From the NCBI RefSeq assembly GCF_902686445.1, contig NC_062213.1, positions 53,674,268-53,738,267 on the forward strand: a stretch of 64,000 bases of DNA, given 5' to 3'. Below the pieces are notes generated by a model. That model made no database searches. It was not told where the DNA came from and saw nothing but the letters and a program-made list of their open reading frames with translations. The translations under genes and the position numbers were made by a program. Position 1 is the first letter of the stretch; each line of letters begins with the position of its first letter. Positions 24,301-37,280 of this stretch are shown piece after piece. The stretch is from Sciurus carolinensis (Eukaryota > Chordata > Mammalia > Rodentia > Sciuridae).

Positions 24301-25330
24301 GGTTAGTCCTGAAGGTGATAGAATGATGTGGAACCATGTGTTGTTATCATTCTTCCTTGCCCATCTCTGTCTATACTCTCCAGAGAAGTTTCCACCTTCC
24401 CTAAATACTTTAGTATGATTAATACATGAATTTACATTAAGTACTTTGAATTTAAATTCAAATTTATCCCTCAGATAAAAGATGGAAGAGTTGAAAATTA
24501 ATTTAGCACTATCAAGAAAGCCTTAGAGGGGACATCCTTGAGATATGAACTCTCATGGCTTAGCACCAGCTTGCTGTGTGACTATGGTGAGCTTTGAACT
24601 GGTCTACTTTAGTTTCCTCACCCATAGCATATGCACCATAATGTCAGATTCCCTTGGTTGTTAAACTGTTACAAAGAGAAAATGCATATTCATTTTTTTT
24701 AAAATAGCCTTTTCTCCTTCTAAAATGTAATAGAAGGGGAACTGTGTGTCTTTAACTACATACTTAGTATTTATAGACACTCAGATATTTGGTGAATGAA
24801 TTAATGGATGAATAAAAGCTTGGCACCCATAGGATAGAGATATAGTATATATAAAAAAGATATAGTTCCAACCTCCCTGGAAATTGTAGCTCAGAATATG
24901 TTAATAAAATGAGAAAATAAATTTAAGAAAACTGAGAGACAAACTGTGAATAATATAATGTCCCTGCCCTTACAGAACTCATAGCACAGCATGTTATTTC
25001 TGATAAATTATTTTCTTCTAAAATAAAACATGTCTCCATCAACCATCTCAGCAGTAGTTGAAAAAGGACTTTCTAACTCCTTATTAAAAAAAAGTTTCTA
25101 GTCTTCAGTGAAAACAAAGGAAGAAAAAAAAAATCAGTAAAGGGACAGAGTAGATGATTCAGTAGAATGATTATTTTATTTAGTCTATTTTTTTATTTAG
25201 TCTATTTAGCTTATTTTTTATTAGTTTTTTTAATTAGCTTCATTACATATACACATGTACACATGCACACATACTTATAATTAAGTTTTATTTTAGAAGT
25301 AGAAATATATTGGAATATATTATCTGAGTA
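21363..25330. other. Unassigned AT-rich non-coding DNA with weak MIR/L2 traces
   Basis: No gene is recognised. A MIR-like piece lies at about 24565-24665 ('cttgctgtgtgactatggtg' then 'ttagtttcctcacccatag'). An L2-like trace may lie near 24760-24990. A run of about 18 A with interruptions is near 23730-23750. Confidence 0.45.
24565..24665 (+). mobile_element. MIR fragment (probable)
   Basis: The order 'gctgtgtgactatggtgagc', about 20 bases, then 'agtttcctcacccatag' matches the conserved core of the MIR SINE on the plus strand. It is short and old. Confidence 0.55.
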
Positions 25331-25676
25331 TGTTACATAGATTTCTGTTGCTGTGACAAAATACCTGACAGTCAACTTAAAGGGAGGAAAGATTAATTTT
25401 GGCTCACAGTTCATGTTAAGTCATCTATATTGTCTTGGGGCTTGTGGTGAGGCAGAATATCATGGCAGGACCTGTTGATGGAGGAAATTTCTCACTTCAT
25501 AGCATCCAGGAAACAAAGAGAAAGTCCCAATATACCCTTCAAGTTCAAGTCCTGAAGACCTAAAGGCTCTCCACTAGACCTACCTCCTAAATTTTCCAAC
25601 TCCCAGTAGCACAACCAGCTGGAAACCAGACTTTAGCACAGGCCTTCAGTGAACATTTCAGAACCAAAACTATGCA
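25331..25676 (-). mobile_element. Antisense MaLR-type LTR
   Basis: The plus strand reads 'tttctgttgctgtgacaaaa' and 'ggctcacagttcatg', then 'ggcaggacctgttgatggag' and 'gacctacctcctaaattttc', ending 'aaaactatgca'. This is the reverse complement of the MLT/ORR layout, which begins TGCATAG on the minus strand. No clear 5-base target duplication was found, so the ends are approximate. Confidence 0.75.
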
Positions 25677-28600
25677 CTGAATTATCCCTTTAGCTGTGGT
25701 AATTAATTTATTATTTGTGTGAACAATGAAATGGAAGCCAATTTTTCTATAAATTGCAAGCATGTGCTTGTGGGTCTGTAAAACCCCTGATAATTTTCTC
25801 AATATTTTTCTTTTTTCTTTTCTAATATTAGAGATGAAAAACAATTTTTTTCTAATTTCCTGAGTTCAGCCATATTAGCAATGTCTAAGCATTCTTGATT
25901 TATATTAAAGATATAAAATAACAGTGATCATAAGAAAATAAAACATGGGCCTTAAATAATATATTTTCAAATAACAAAAATTAAAACATGAAATTCTTTT
26001 AACATTAATGGCACTGTCACACTATTGCCTAGAAATCTAACCTATAATTAATGTTGATCTTTTTCATTGTCAAAGATGATTATCTACATTTGTAGCTTTT
26101 CTGATTTAAGTATTTACTCTCAGAAAACATTTTACGTATGCCATTTGCAGGATGTTATTGTTTGACCAACTAAAAAACACACGTACCCAATTAGAAGATT
26201 TATTAAGGTGAAAATAAAAGTTTTATAATAGATCACATTAATATTGCTTAGAAACAATGGATGCTCCGCAAAGGGAAGACAACTGGATGTGAATTTATAA
26301 TATTATTCATTCATTTCTTGGTAAGAAATGCCTGGACAAATTCATCTTTTATATAATTTTCTAAGTGTTTCTAAGAGACAATTTTCAAAAGACTCTGCAG
26401 GAAATAATGCAATTGCTTGAGAGCTCAGTAAGTCCCAAATGAGAAGAAAATGAGACCACAAACTCAGACTTTTTTTCTTTGGTCAATCCAGTGTCCAATA
26501 ATACGTGCCAGCCTAAATGTTCTCACTCTGCAACATTTTGAATAAACTGAAAATGGCACATTGTAAATATATTTAGGATCTGCAGATTCTTTTTATTTAA
26601 ATTATATTTCTCAAGACATATATAGAACACTTGCTACACACTCTCATGGTTTTTAGAGTCTTAAAAATTTTGAGGCTGAAATTTCAATATAAAATATTTG
26701 CACACTGAATTTTATAAATGGAATTTTTAAAAAGTAAATTTTAATTTTCTTAGAAAATTAAATACATTTGATCAAGTATCAGTTCTCAAGTTTTCAGTAA
26801 GATAAATAGATACACAATTTAAAGAAAGGGCAAACTTAACTTTCAGTGGGGATACAACTTTGCTGGCAATATGAGTTTGCTTTGCTACATAGTAACTTGA
26901 TAGCTTTTCTTTTGGGAAATTGGTTTTGTAACAATTTATTTCTGGTTGTTTTCTCTCAATAAGGTTATTGAGCTTCACACTGACTTCAGTGTAAAATGTC
27001 TAAGTTCTAACTGCCAGCAATATTGGCCTATGGCTTCAAGATTCAGAGAGAAAGAAAAATAACAGAAATTATACTACTAGAGATTAAAAAAAAAAAGAAG
27101 TTGACTTATAGCTGTTACCCTCTCAGTTTATTTTTTATATTTAGTAATTTAACAAGTATTTATTAAGGACCCATTATGGAGCAGAACAGTGGGGGCTTTC
27201 ATTTGTTTCATTTTGTGTATTCTCATTATGTATATGTAAAAAAGGGCAACTTAGTAAAACCCATTACAGTCTACCTTGTCTATATCACATGGTAAGTTTC
27301 TTAAAATTTGTGCATGTTAATAACTAATGTATGTTGATGTCTAACCAATTATATATTTCCTATTTTAAAAAAAGCAATATTTTAATTTAAAGCATTTACT
27401 CAGAACAGTACTACATAATTTGAATTGGGACTATTTTAAACATCATATGATTCAATTTTCTTCATTCAGGAAACAATTTCCTGAAAGATAAATCAGTATG
27501 TTCTTCATCCAATGGTAGAAAACAATCTTAGAAAAGCATTGATTTGAAATAATATTCAGCAATTGTACATGTTGTAAACATTTTTATATTTTTTAGAAAC
27601 ATTATCTCATTTATCTCAATGCTAACCCCCTGATTGGATATTATTTTCATTTACAATTTAATGGGTATGAAAGAAATGTCAAGAAATATGCCTATTCCAC
27701 AGCTAATCCAATCAGAGAGTGGGGATTCAGTTCCCAGCAGTGTGGTAGCAGAGACCATATCTGGAGGCACCAAGTCAGTCTGTAGCATGAATTATTAAAG
27801 AGTCCTTTACCTTGAACTTTAAGGAGTTTAACCACACTTACATTTTGGAGCTACGTGTAGTCATCTATTCCCATTCCATTAGGTAGTTCTTCAGTGATAA
27901 AAGATATCCATATAGTTCTTTCTATAATCTCTGCCACCAATTTAACATTATCATACCCTAACTGACCTGGTTGTCATATTATTCTCATGTCACTCATACA
28001 TCCTGCCCTTGAATTTGTGCCATATTTTATTGCCTCATTTAAAATGTGGCAAACTAAGACTGAGTCAGTTCTCTCGCTTGACAAAATGTGGGTACTGCAA
28101 CCCAGGAAAGTTATTGTTTTTCATAAGCATTCGTAAGCTTTTTCATAAGCATACTATCTTAGAATAGGATTATAAGAAACACAAATTATTAGAATATTTT
28201 TTATAAAAATATAATGTATCTGGCAGAAGGAGAGATTTCCTAACTTGGAATTAATTTCATATCCTCTGGGGAAGACAAGAAAGTCTCAGAAAACTGGACT
28301 AAATTACATATTCTAAGGACTCAATATTCTTGAATTGTTCTTTTCTGCCTTTTCTACAATCTGTATTGTGACTTATTTCCAATAATATAAATAATAATAT
28401 TAAATGACTTGAATAATCTAAATTTTGTTTTATGGAGTTTACAACTTTCAATAAATTACACATTTGAAAATAGCCTTGATCTATCATTAATAGAGTTTTC
28501 CCAACCCACTTGATTAAGTTTTTTTGTGATTGTTCTTGGCTTTTTTTGGTGCATTATAATTATAAATAAGAGTGAAATTCATTATAACATTTTCATTCAG

Positions 28601-30690
28601 GCATATAATATAATACAATCATTCTCATTCTACTTGCTTTCTGGTAGAAGAGAAAGAAAATGAGACCAAAATTTTAAATCTAAACACCTTATTGCTTTAA
28701 CCTCTATCTGTATCAATGCCTATGAGAAATTGATGATTACTTGTGATCTTTGGAATTCTGCATTTACCAATATCACAGTTTTCTAGTATTTCAGAAAGTA
28801 ACTGCGGGTTTCTTGCTTACCTGTTTTCTTGATTAGTTGTTTTATCTAGATCTGCCTCATTTTGCTTTATGCAACTTGAAGCGAAATGCCCAAATGTACT
28901 TGATAGTTCTATTACTCAAAAACATTGAAAAATAACAATACATTAAATATGAGATATTTAATGGGACAAATATTAAATCTGCAGAATTCATTGTCAAAAT
29001 TGTTAGAAAGTTCTTACTATTAGAGAGTTTATCTCATAATCATGGGAGAAAGGAAAAAACAACAGGTGAGAATGGCTTTATGCAGGTTGCTTTTCTCTCA
29101 GGAAGTCAGAGATTTTGTGTAATCTACTCACACATTACAGTTGGGAACTTTGTTACTAATTCCTCAACAAATTTTGCCTTGCTCCAATATTGAAAACTAT
29201 CTTCTGGTAGGCAAGCCATATATTTACAATTCTTAACACATCTTGAATCTTTTCTTCAGGGAGAAGCATTCAATAACAAAATGTCTTGTATTTCCAATAG
29301 CTTAGAATGCTGAGCTCCTCATTGCCTGACTCATTGGTGTAAATTTTTTGCATCACCCTCAGAATTTCTAACAGAGTGCAGGCAGCGTGGCCTCTCAGAA
29401 GTCTTACCCTGTACTATTTCCTGCATCTCTAGTCTTCGTCCATACCATAAATACCCAAGTGCCTGTAGTACACACGAACATGAGTAATGATAAAGGGAAT
29501 GAAGGATAGAATAAAGATCTCTTTCTTCATTAAAGCTAGTTTTGTGGAGAAGATATGCAACAGTTTTAATTTATTGCTGCAACACACATAAAATTGATTC
29601 CAAAGGGAAGTTATTTGAAAGGTGTAATCAACCTCTGGGGGAAGATCAGAAGACAAGCCTCAGGAAAAGAAGCTGTGCACATGCCTGTAGGTGAGAGGAA
29701 GCTGGGCACTCCCAGTGAATTGCAATTAGCACTTTGCTGAGGAAAGAGTGATGTTCAATGTAGAGCTCAATGTAAGTTAGGACTGAAAAGATCAAACAAC
29801 ATGTATATTTAATCCATTTTAAGAATTCAGCACTTTACCTCAAGAGTAATGGGGAAATTATAAGTTTTTAAGACACAATCCAAGAGAGAATTTTGAACAA
29901 TTAATTTGGCTCAGATCAGAAGAGGTAATAATATATGCAGGTAGAACATGCATACAGATGGTGATTGCAATAATCCAAATGATAATAAAACTGACCTGAG
30001 AAAGTGACATTTCACTGACATGCCTTATAAATTCTAACTTTTTCTATATAGATAACAAGCACTCAATTTTACTTGTAGATTTAGTAATTGAAACAAAACT
30101 TTTATCAAGGTTTTGTCTTTGTTGGTAAAAGGTTAAGTCCTAACTAATTAGGAAATAATTATTTGCTGAATTTGTGGTGGTTAAATACAGTGAGGGCCAG
30201 AGATGTATTTAAAAATGAAGAGACAGACCCAGTAGTTCTGATTGAAGGGAAGAAGTAATTCCTGCTATGGCTGAGCTTGATAAGCTCACCAGCAAGAGAT
30301 GCACCTGCCAAAAAAATGTCACTTTAGCTTGTGCTTTTTGACATTAGAATTATCCAGGATAAGTTAGTTTCAGAGTTTATTTCCTGCCTCTAATATTGAA
30401 TGAGAGGAGGGATATTATGCCTGGGTCTTCTGTAAACTGAAACTTGGTTGATATATGGAATGATACTATTCTTCCAGCATGAGAAATATTTTTACTTCAT
30501 GGAAATTGGTATTATTTAATAGTATAATTTTCTGATATCTGCATATATTTCTTCACTACAACCAGTAGCAAAAAATAATGTTTTGCTTTTATTTCTTGGT
30601 TTAATTATATGAAGATCTAGGATGAACGTAAATTGGAGAAAATTTCCTATCCATTTTACGAAATGCATATGCAAATACATTTTCTGTAGA
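25677..30690. other. Unassigned AT-rich non-coding DNA
   Basis: No gene is recognised. A probable antisense MIR lies at 27590-27760. The short open frames on the minus strand have no recognisable domains. Confidence 0.5.
27590..27760 (-). mobile_element. Antisense MIR fragment (probable)
   Basis: The plus strand contains 'acattatctcatttatctca' followed by a 'gatattattttcatttac' stretch, then 'ccacagctaatccaatcaga', 'gagtggggattcagttccca' and 'gcag'. This follows the antisense MIR order. Confidence 0.5.
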
Positions 30691-30785
30691 TTTATTCCAA
30701 TTACTTTCATGACTGTAATAGATGTATTTGTTTCTAATATAGTGGTTTAGAAAATAAAAAATAGAATGGATATACAAAGACAGTA
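30655..30785. repeat. Direct repeat, copy 1 (about 120 bp)
   Basis: The stretch around 'attactttcatgactgtaat' and 'atttgtttctaatatagtgg' recurs at 31300-31430 with few differences. The 'caaagacag' end is shared, and weaker similarity extends about 30 bases upstream. The copies are about 645 bases apart in the same orientation. Confidence 0.85.
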
Positions 30786-31299
30786 TTTCTTCCTTCTCTG
30801 TCTTCCTTCAATATTTCTTTTTTATCTTTATGTTCCATTTTTTGTTTTGCTTTTCCGTTATTATGCTTGAACTTCAATACAAATAATGCATATATCACTT
30901 ATTTTCTTTGATTATTTTTGGTAAACTCATGACTATTATCTCTTCATATATTTTCTGGGCCTTGTCTGATTTACGGTTTCTGATAATCTAAAAAACATAT
31001 GTTACATTTTCAACATTGTCTCTGAACGCTTGAAGCATCTTTTCCTATCTTTCCACTGTTTCTCATGCTTTATTATTATTGCCATGGCTTGGTTTTGGAT
31101 GGTTCTGTAATTTGGGACTGGTTTCATGAATAATAAGTTATAAATTTTTATTCTTTTCTCAGAAATACCATAACCTTAGATTTCTTTCTAAGAGAACTAT
31201 CTTGACATATTGTTTCCCATTATTTTTTTTCAATCATTCTTACATTGGTTGCTTTTTTTACTTTTCAGACTTCTTTATTCTATAAAGCACAGAAATCTA
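30786..31299 (-). mobile_element. Possible antisense old L1 5'-region fragment
   Basis: 'tcttcatatattttctgggc' followed by 'ttacggtttctgataatcta' and 'acattttcaacattgtctctg' vaguely resembles the antisense of L1 ORF1-proximal sequence. The rest is unassigned. Confidence 0.25.
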
Positions 31300-31430
31300 A
31301 TTTTGAATCCACTTGCAATATATCTTCTGCAGTCTTGTCCCAATTACTTTCATGACTGTAATAGATATATTTGTTTCTAATATAGTGGTTTGGGGAATTA
31401 AACAATAGAATCAATACACAAAGACAGAAA
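31300..31430. repeat. Direct repeat, copy 2 (about 120 bp)
   Basis: Second copy of the repeat at 30655-30785. It differs at scattered positions, for example 'ggtttggggaatta' against 'ggtttagaaaataa'. Confidence 0.85.
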
Positions 31431-34400
31431 GCTGAATAAAATTCATATACCTGGTTAATAAATCAAGGCAACAAATGGTATCAAATAGACAAGTTTTGTG
31501 TAACAATAATAGTATCTTCAAGATAGTGCACCTGAAAATAAGACATTGCTTTTAATGAGCTAACACTTTTCTCACTATGAGATTAAAACCAGGTTTAGTT
31601 TTCTGATGAGGAGGGAAAGCAGGTAAGTAATTTACTATGAAAAATTGAGAGAGAAAGTCCTAAGGGAAAACCTCATCAATGCTGCCATGTCTTTTTCCTG
31701 ATTAATGCTACTTAAGAGTCGGATGGTCAAATTTTACTGCCCCTTGTACACTACAGTTCAGGAACATAACCATAAATCCCAAGAAGAGACAAAAAGCAAA
31801 CAGAATACATGCATACTAGAAACAGAGAAGAGAACAAGATTAAGATTATTTTAGCATCTAAAAATAGTAAACACATACCGTGTAAAGGTGTTCCGTTTGC
31901 TCTTAGACTCTTTAAAACATTTTCAAGTAACTGATGATCAAAAAAAAAAAAGTCCATTGAATTTAATAATTGTCAAGATTATCTTTGTATTGTTTCTTTT
32001 TATAGTGAGGTTGACTTCCCAAGTTACAATAAACAAGAGATGTAAATATTGACAACAAAGCAATGTGTTCCTCTGGGCCATCGGTTTTTGTCCTACTCAG
32101 GATTAGTTACGGGACAGGGAAGTGAATGAATACAAGACCACAGCCTTCTGGAAAAACCTGTGAGATCTGCCTCTTATTTGAAGAGTTGCTGTGAATTTTA
32201 CCTTTCAACATATTTGGTTCTTATTGAAAGCAATTTTTCTATAACTTGAAAATCCATCTTCTTTTCTGTTTCTCCCTCTCCCCCACCTCTCCATTTTCTG
32301 AGAAACTCATGAGATGAAACAATGCATGGGAAGTAATGGGGCATAACCCAAGTGTGCTGTGAAAGGGAACAAATCAGAAGGAATATTGCTCGAGGTCAGC
32401 ATCTGATGTGTTCATTATTTCTAGATCTGTGAGGTAAGCTGACAGGCAGAATTGCTTGCCTCATGGAGTACCGAGTGAACCTTTCTAAGATGGACAAGTG
32501 AAAGAGCATTTGCAATGTAAACCTTAATATTATAACATCTGCCATGTTTCATTTATATTAACATAGGGAAGATATAGTAGTAATCGTATATAGCTTTAGG
32601 ACAAGTATATACTATGTCATGGCACTTACTGTTAAAAACAAGGACTGAAAAGAAACCAGGAAAACTCTTGTGATCAGTAACATAATACAGAAAATTTTCA
32701 CCTCAGGGTCAGCAGTTTGAATCAAATTTTTGATAATAAAAATTTGTCAGTTGCAATGTAATTACTTTCTTGAGATATATTATGTGGTTCCATTCTTTGT
32801 GGAAATAAAATATCCCCATTACAAAAGAATACTATACAGTTAATAGATTTTTTTGTCCTTGGTGACAATGGTTATTTTGTTAAATGCTTTATTTGTGTTA
32901 ACTTCAATACTGATTTCATGTGTTTTTCATATGCAATATAAAATTATTCATGTAAAATAACAAAATAATTCCAATTCCATTCTATATAGATTTGAGTATT
33001 TCTCTATCTTATGTATTTTCTTCTGGAATAAAATTTGAAAAGTTAACTTGTCTTTGACAATAGTGAAGTATTTGGAAATAACCAAAGTAAACTTGGGTGT
33101 ACACATTAGATACTTCAGGGAAATAGAGAATTTTGCACATGTAGCAGCAGAGTGAGAGGGATTAGGATCTATTATGAGGGACACAAAAGTACATGAGCTC
33201 CCTGATGACTATCCTTTTCCTCGATCTTCTATAAAAGTCTGCATTAACTGCCTAGGATTGAGTTCATGCATTGTTGGTTAAAATGTAAATCCCTGTGCTG
33301 TCAAGCTCTAATCCTGTCCCCAGGTGCACACGTGAATACGTACACCATTGATCTGAACTTGCTTTATGCATTCATAGATCTTGAGATAGATGTCCACAAT
33401 CCACTATTCATAATCCTTCTATGTGTAATTCTTTTCCTCTCAATTTTCTAGTTATTTTCTTCTTTCTCTGATCAAGTACCTGAACCATGATAAAGTCCCT
33501 GAACAGTTCAACAAGAAATGTTTTCACTTTTCTTGATTTCATTAGCTCCCAGGGAGAAAATAGTTCAGATCAGGAGGATAACAACAAAATAGTGATGAGG
33601 GCATATGCAGATGATCCTTGGTTTTGCCCCCCACTCCCTTTTTTTTTATTTTTATTTGTTTTTATTTATCAAATTCTCCTAATTGCTTGTCCTTGACCCT
33701 TTGCCCTTGCTGCTTATGCTGGCGGTGGCTTTATGACTTACCACTGACATCTTCCTCCCTGGAATTTCTCCTTGTTTCAGGCCTTGGCTTTTGTGACAAC
33801 ACCAACTTTCCCATTTCCAGTCAAATCTGAGATTTGTGTGAAAGTTGATTCATACTCCATCCATGTGAATTCTTAAATGAGAATCTCTTATTCATTATTG
33901 AGAATTTCAAATTCTTGTACATAATTGATCCAACTAATAAATAGGAAAATTATGTATCTACAATTCATGTTAAATTCTACTTAGAATATAGAATCCTTTG
34001 TCTCATGAACTGAAAGAATAGAGACACACTGTATGTTTTTCAAACCAGTAAATGGACAAAAATATTTTTATTCCAGATGAAAATTGTAAATAAATGACTT
34101 TTCAATTATTACATGTTCTTTCACATATTGGTAAAGTTTCTTTATTTATATTCATATATTCATGATATATGACATTTTCAGTAACATAGATATATAAAAA
34201 TGTAGGGTTCTATCTGGGAATCAACAAAAAGATAAATTGAAATTTTTCAATTATTGGTTTAAAAGAGAGTTCTACTTTTTGTAACAAAGTTAGAAAATTT
34301 ATTTTTATATTAGGTTTTAATATGAATAATTAAATCTTATTTTGTATATGGACAATAAGTTTCATCAAGTTAAAAGAAAAGAAACAGCATACACATATGT

Positions 34401-34499
34401 TCACATATGTACAAGGTAACGAAGGCAGTTGTTCACTAGCTCAGCATGATATATTTGATTGAATATTTTCTATTTTCTTTTTTCTTTTAATTTCTCAAG
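31431..34499. other. Unassigned AT-rich non-coding DNA
   Basis: No gene or repeat family is recognised. The overlapping plus-strand open frames at 33266-33830 show no domain. Confidence 0.5.
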
Positions 34500-35655
34500 T
34501 TTTTAAAACTCCTCTGAATTCAGTTTTTCTCAGATACCAGATATAAATGAGATTATTTGTCTTCCTGGGTCTGGCTCATTTTACTTACTATAATGTTCTC
34601 CACATTCATCCTGTTGTCAGAGAATAGCATTTCATTCGCTTTGTGGCTGAATTACGTCCCATAGTGTGTATGTACAGCACTGTTTATTATCCATTCTTCC
34701 ACTGATGGACACTTAGGTTGATTTAATATCTTGGTTGTTGTGAATAGTGCTGTAATGAACATGGGAGTGCAGACACCTCTTCCACATACTGATTTCATTT
34801 CTTTTGGAGATATATTCAGTAGTGGAATTGCTGGATTAGGTGATAGTATTAGTTCTTTTGAGGATCATCCATAGTATTTTCCATAATGACAATTAATTCA
34901 CAATCCCAACCACAGTTTCCTGTTCTCTAAATTCTCACCAACATTTGTGTTATCTTTCATCTTCTTCATAACAGCCATTCACACAGGAATACAATGTCAT
35001 ATCTCATTGTGGTTTTAAAATTTTGTATTTCTCTTACATTAGTCATTTTGGACATAAAGCTTTTGGGAATTTTTGTCATTTTGAGAAATATGTATTCAGG
35101 TGCTTTGCCATTTATTACATTGAGTTATTTGTTTTCTTGAGTTAAGGGCTCCAGATATTTTGGATATTAGCCCCTTATCAGATGTATGTGTTTTTTGTGT
35201 TTGTTTGTTTTGCCATTTCACCTAGTTTGTCTCCACTCTGTTGATTGGTTTCTTGGCAGTGCAGAAGTTTTTCTAGTATAATATAATCCCATGTATTTGT
35301 TTTTGCTTTTCTCACTTGTGCTTTGAGGTAAAAAATATATATATATATCAATCCCCAGAACAATGTCATGAAGTTTTCCCCTTGCATTTTCTTTCAGTAG
35401 TTTTATAGTTTTAGGTTTTATATTTAAGTCTTTAATCCATCTTGAGTTTGGTTTTGTATATGACTAGAGAAAAAGATCCAATTATATTTTTCTGCATATG
35501 CACATCCAGTTTTCTGAGCACCATTTATTAAAGACACTATTTTTTTTTTCCTGTTGTGTATTCTTGGCACCTTTGTCAAAAACTAATTGACCATAAATGT
35601 GTGGACCTAGTTCTGGGCTCTCTACTCTGAAACATTGGTCTATACATTTTTTTAT
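34500..35655 (-). mobile_element. Old antisense L1 ORF2 3' part
   Basis: The plus strand carries the reverse of the L1 C-terminal region: 'ccattcttccactgatggac', 'gtgctgtaatgaacatggga', 'ggatattagccccttatcag' and, near 35510, 'gttttctgagcaccatttat'. It runs from about the 3' UTR (left) to mid ORF2 (right). The frame is destroyed. It is clearly older than the L1 at 55.6 kb. Confidence 0.9.
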
Positions 35656-36854
35656 GCCAAAATTATTTTCAAAAGTTATTTGAATGTATCAGATAACATG
35701 TTTCATTATTTTTTTAAAAGCAAAAATATAGAAACTAATTGACTTGCAACAGAATCTCTTACTCAGATGTTAGTTTCATAAATCTCTTTAGTTTCACTCT
35801 AGCTGAAGATAATTCTAGTTGTCTCATGTCCTTAACCATGAAATTGTTAGACTAATTTTTTGATGCAAAATTGTTTGAAACCATCATGATCAGCTTTAAC
35901 ATTATGTTTTGCTCTATTGTTCACTTCATAACAAATAAAAAAACTATGTCTTAAAACATCATGGAGGAAAGGACTCACAGCTCAGGAGAAGAGTCTGGGA
36001 ACCCCCATTAAGTAAGTCACTAAGAACTGCAGCATTTTTGACTAGCAGAAAGTAATTAGCATTCAGGATGTGTAGTAGAAGAGGAAAATGCCAGCTGAGG
36101 CCTTAACCAGCAGTAGTAAGGGTGTGAAAATTTATCACTATATCCTTCCTATCATCTCATTAACTCCCTTAAGGAAACATAATTTCTATAATCCTCCAGC
36201 AGCGATTCCTAGATTTTATTTGAGGAAGTCATGCTTGATGTGATGAAACAATACCCAACCCTGAATCATTTGGGTTTTAAAGATAGGCAAACTCAATTCT
36301 CTGAAACTGAAGTCAAGGCATTTAACATTGAATCATCTCATATTAATTTGGGTTGCTTTTATAGTAGACTGTAAAAGAACTTTTTCATTAATTGAGTTAA
36401 ATGATGATGCTGTATATAATTGAACAAATTACTAAAAAACCCTGATTTGTAAAGAGAATATAATACTGGAATTGAGAGACAAGTTAGGGGTTTTTGTTTT
36501 TTTAAATTCACCATTGAAGAGGAAAGGGTTAACCACAGGTTTGAAATCCACTCTTTCCTGCCTGATGAGGGGTGTCCATTCAGAGAAGGAAGACATGTAA
36601 CTAAGTCAGAATCTCTTGAAAAGTCACTAATGTAAGAACACATGGCAAACACACGCATGGTCTCTGCTAGTGGGAGTTTCCTTATCTGTAGAATGCAGTT
36701 TTGCTTATAACACAACTCAAATCTATGTGTTTAGAGACCTGTGCTCCTAGAAAACAATGTATAGACCATGTGGTAATTCTCATATAAAATTCAGAAAGTT
36801 TAAATCCAATATAATTCAATTTTGTGTAGTGATATTATCATATGCATACTTAAA
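35656..36854. other. Unassigned non-coding DNA
   Basis: No gene or repeat family is recognised. The minus-strand open frame at 36359-36715 shows no domain. Confidence 0.5.
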
Positions 36855-36859
36855 GACCT

Positions 36860-37280
36860 TGTCATGGCTTGGATGAGAGGTGTCCCCAAAAGTCTCACAT
36901 CTGAGACAATTCAGGAAGGTTCAGAGGAGAAATGATTGGGTTTTAAGAGTCTTAACCCAATCAGTGAATTATTCCCTGATGGGATTAATTGAAGTGGTAG
37001 GGTGTGACTGGAGGAGGTGGGAACTGGGGCATGGCTATGGGGTATATATTTTGAATCTGGAGAATGGAGTCTTTCTCTGCTCCCCGATGATTTGAGCTGT
37101 TTCCCTCTGCCGCACTCTTCCATTATGGTGTTCAGCCTCACCTAAGTCCTGAGAAATGGAGCCAGCTGTCTATGGATTGAGACCTCTGAAACCCATGAGC
37201 CCTCAAATAAACTCTTCCTTCTCTACAATTGTGCTGGTCAGATCTTTTTAGTCACAGCAGCAAAAAAATTTACTAAAACA
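36860..37280 (+). mobile_element. MaLR-type solo LTR, 421 bp
   Basis: It starts TGTCATGGCTTGGATG and ends TACTAAAACA. The 5 bases on both sides are GACCT (36855-36859 and 37281-37285), the duplication length typical of ERVL/MaLR elements. Internal landmarks are a 'ggggtatatattttgaatct' TATA-like segment, then 'gagacctctgaaaccc' and 'ctcaaataaactcttcc' with a polyadenylation signal near the 3' end. No internal sequence is attached. Confidence 0.92.

Noticed and set aside
33266..33830. Three overlapping plus-strand frames as a possible spliced gene
   Set aside because: No domain, no convincing splice pattern and no similarity that I recognise.
36359..36715. A 118-codon minus-strand open frame
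   Set aside because: No family is recognised and no flanking splice or polyadenylation evidence supports it.
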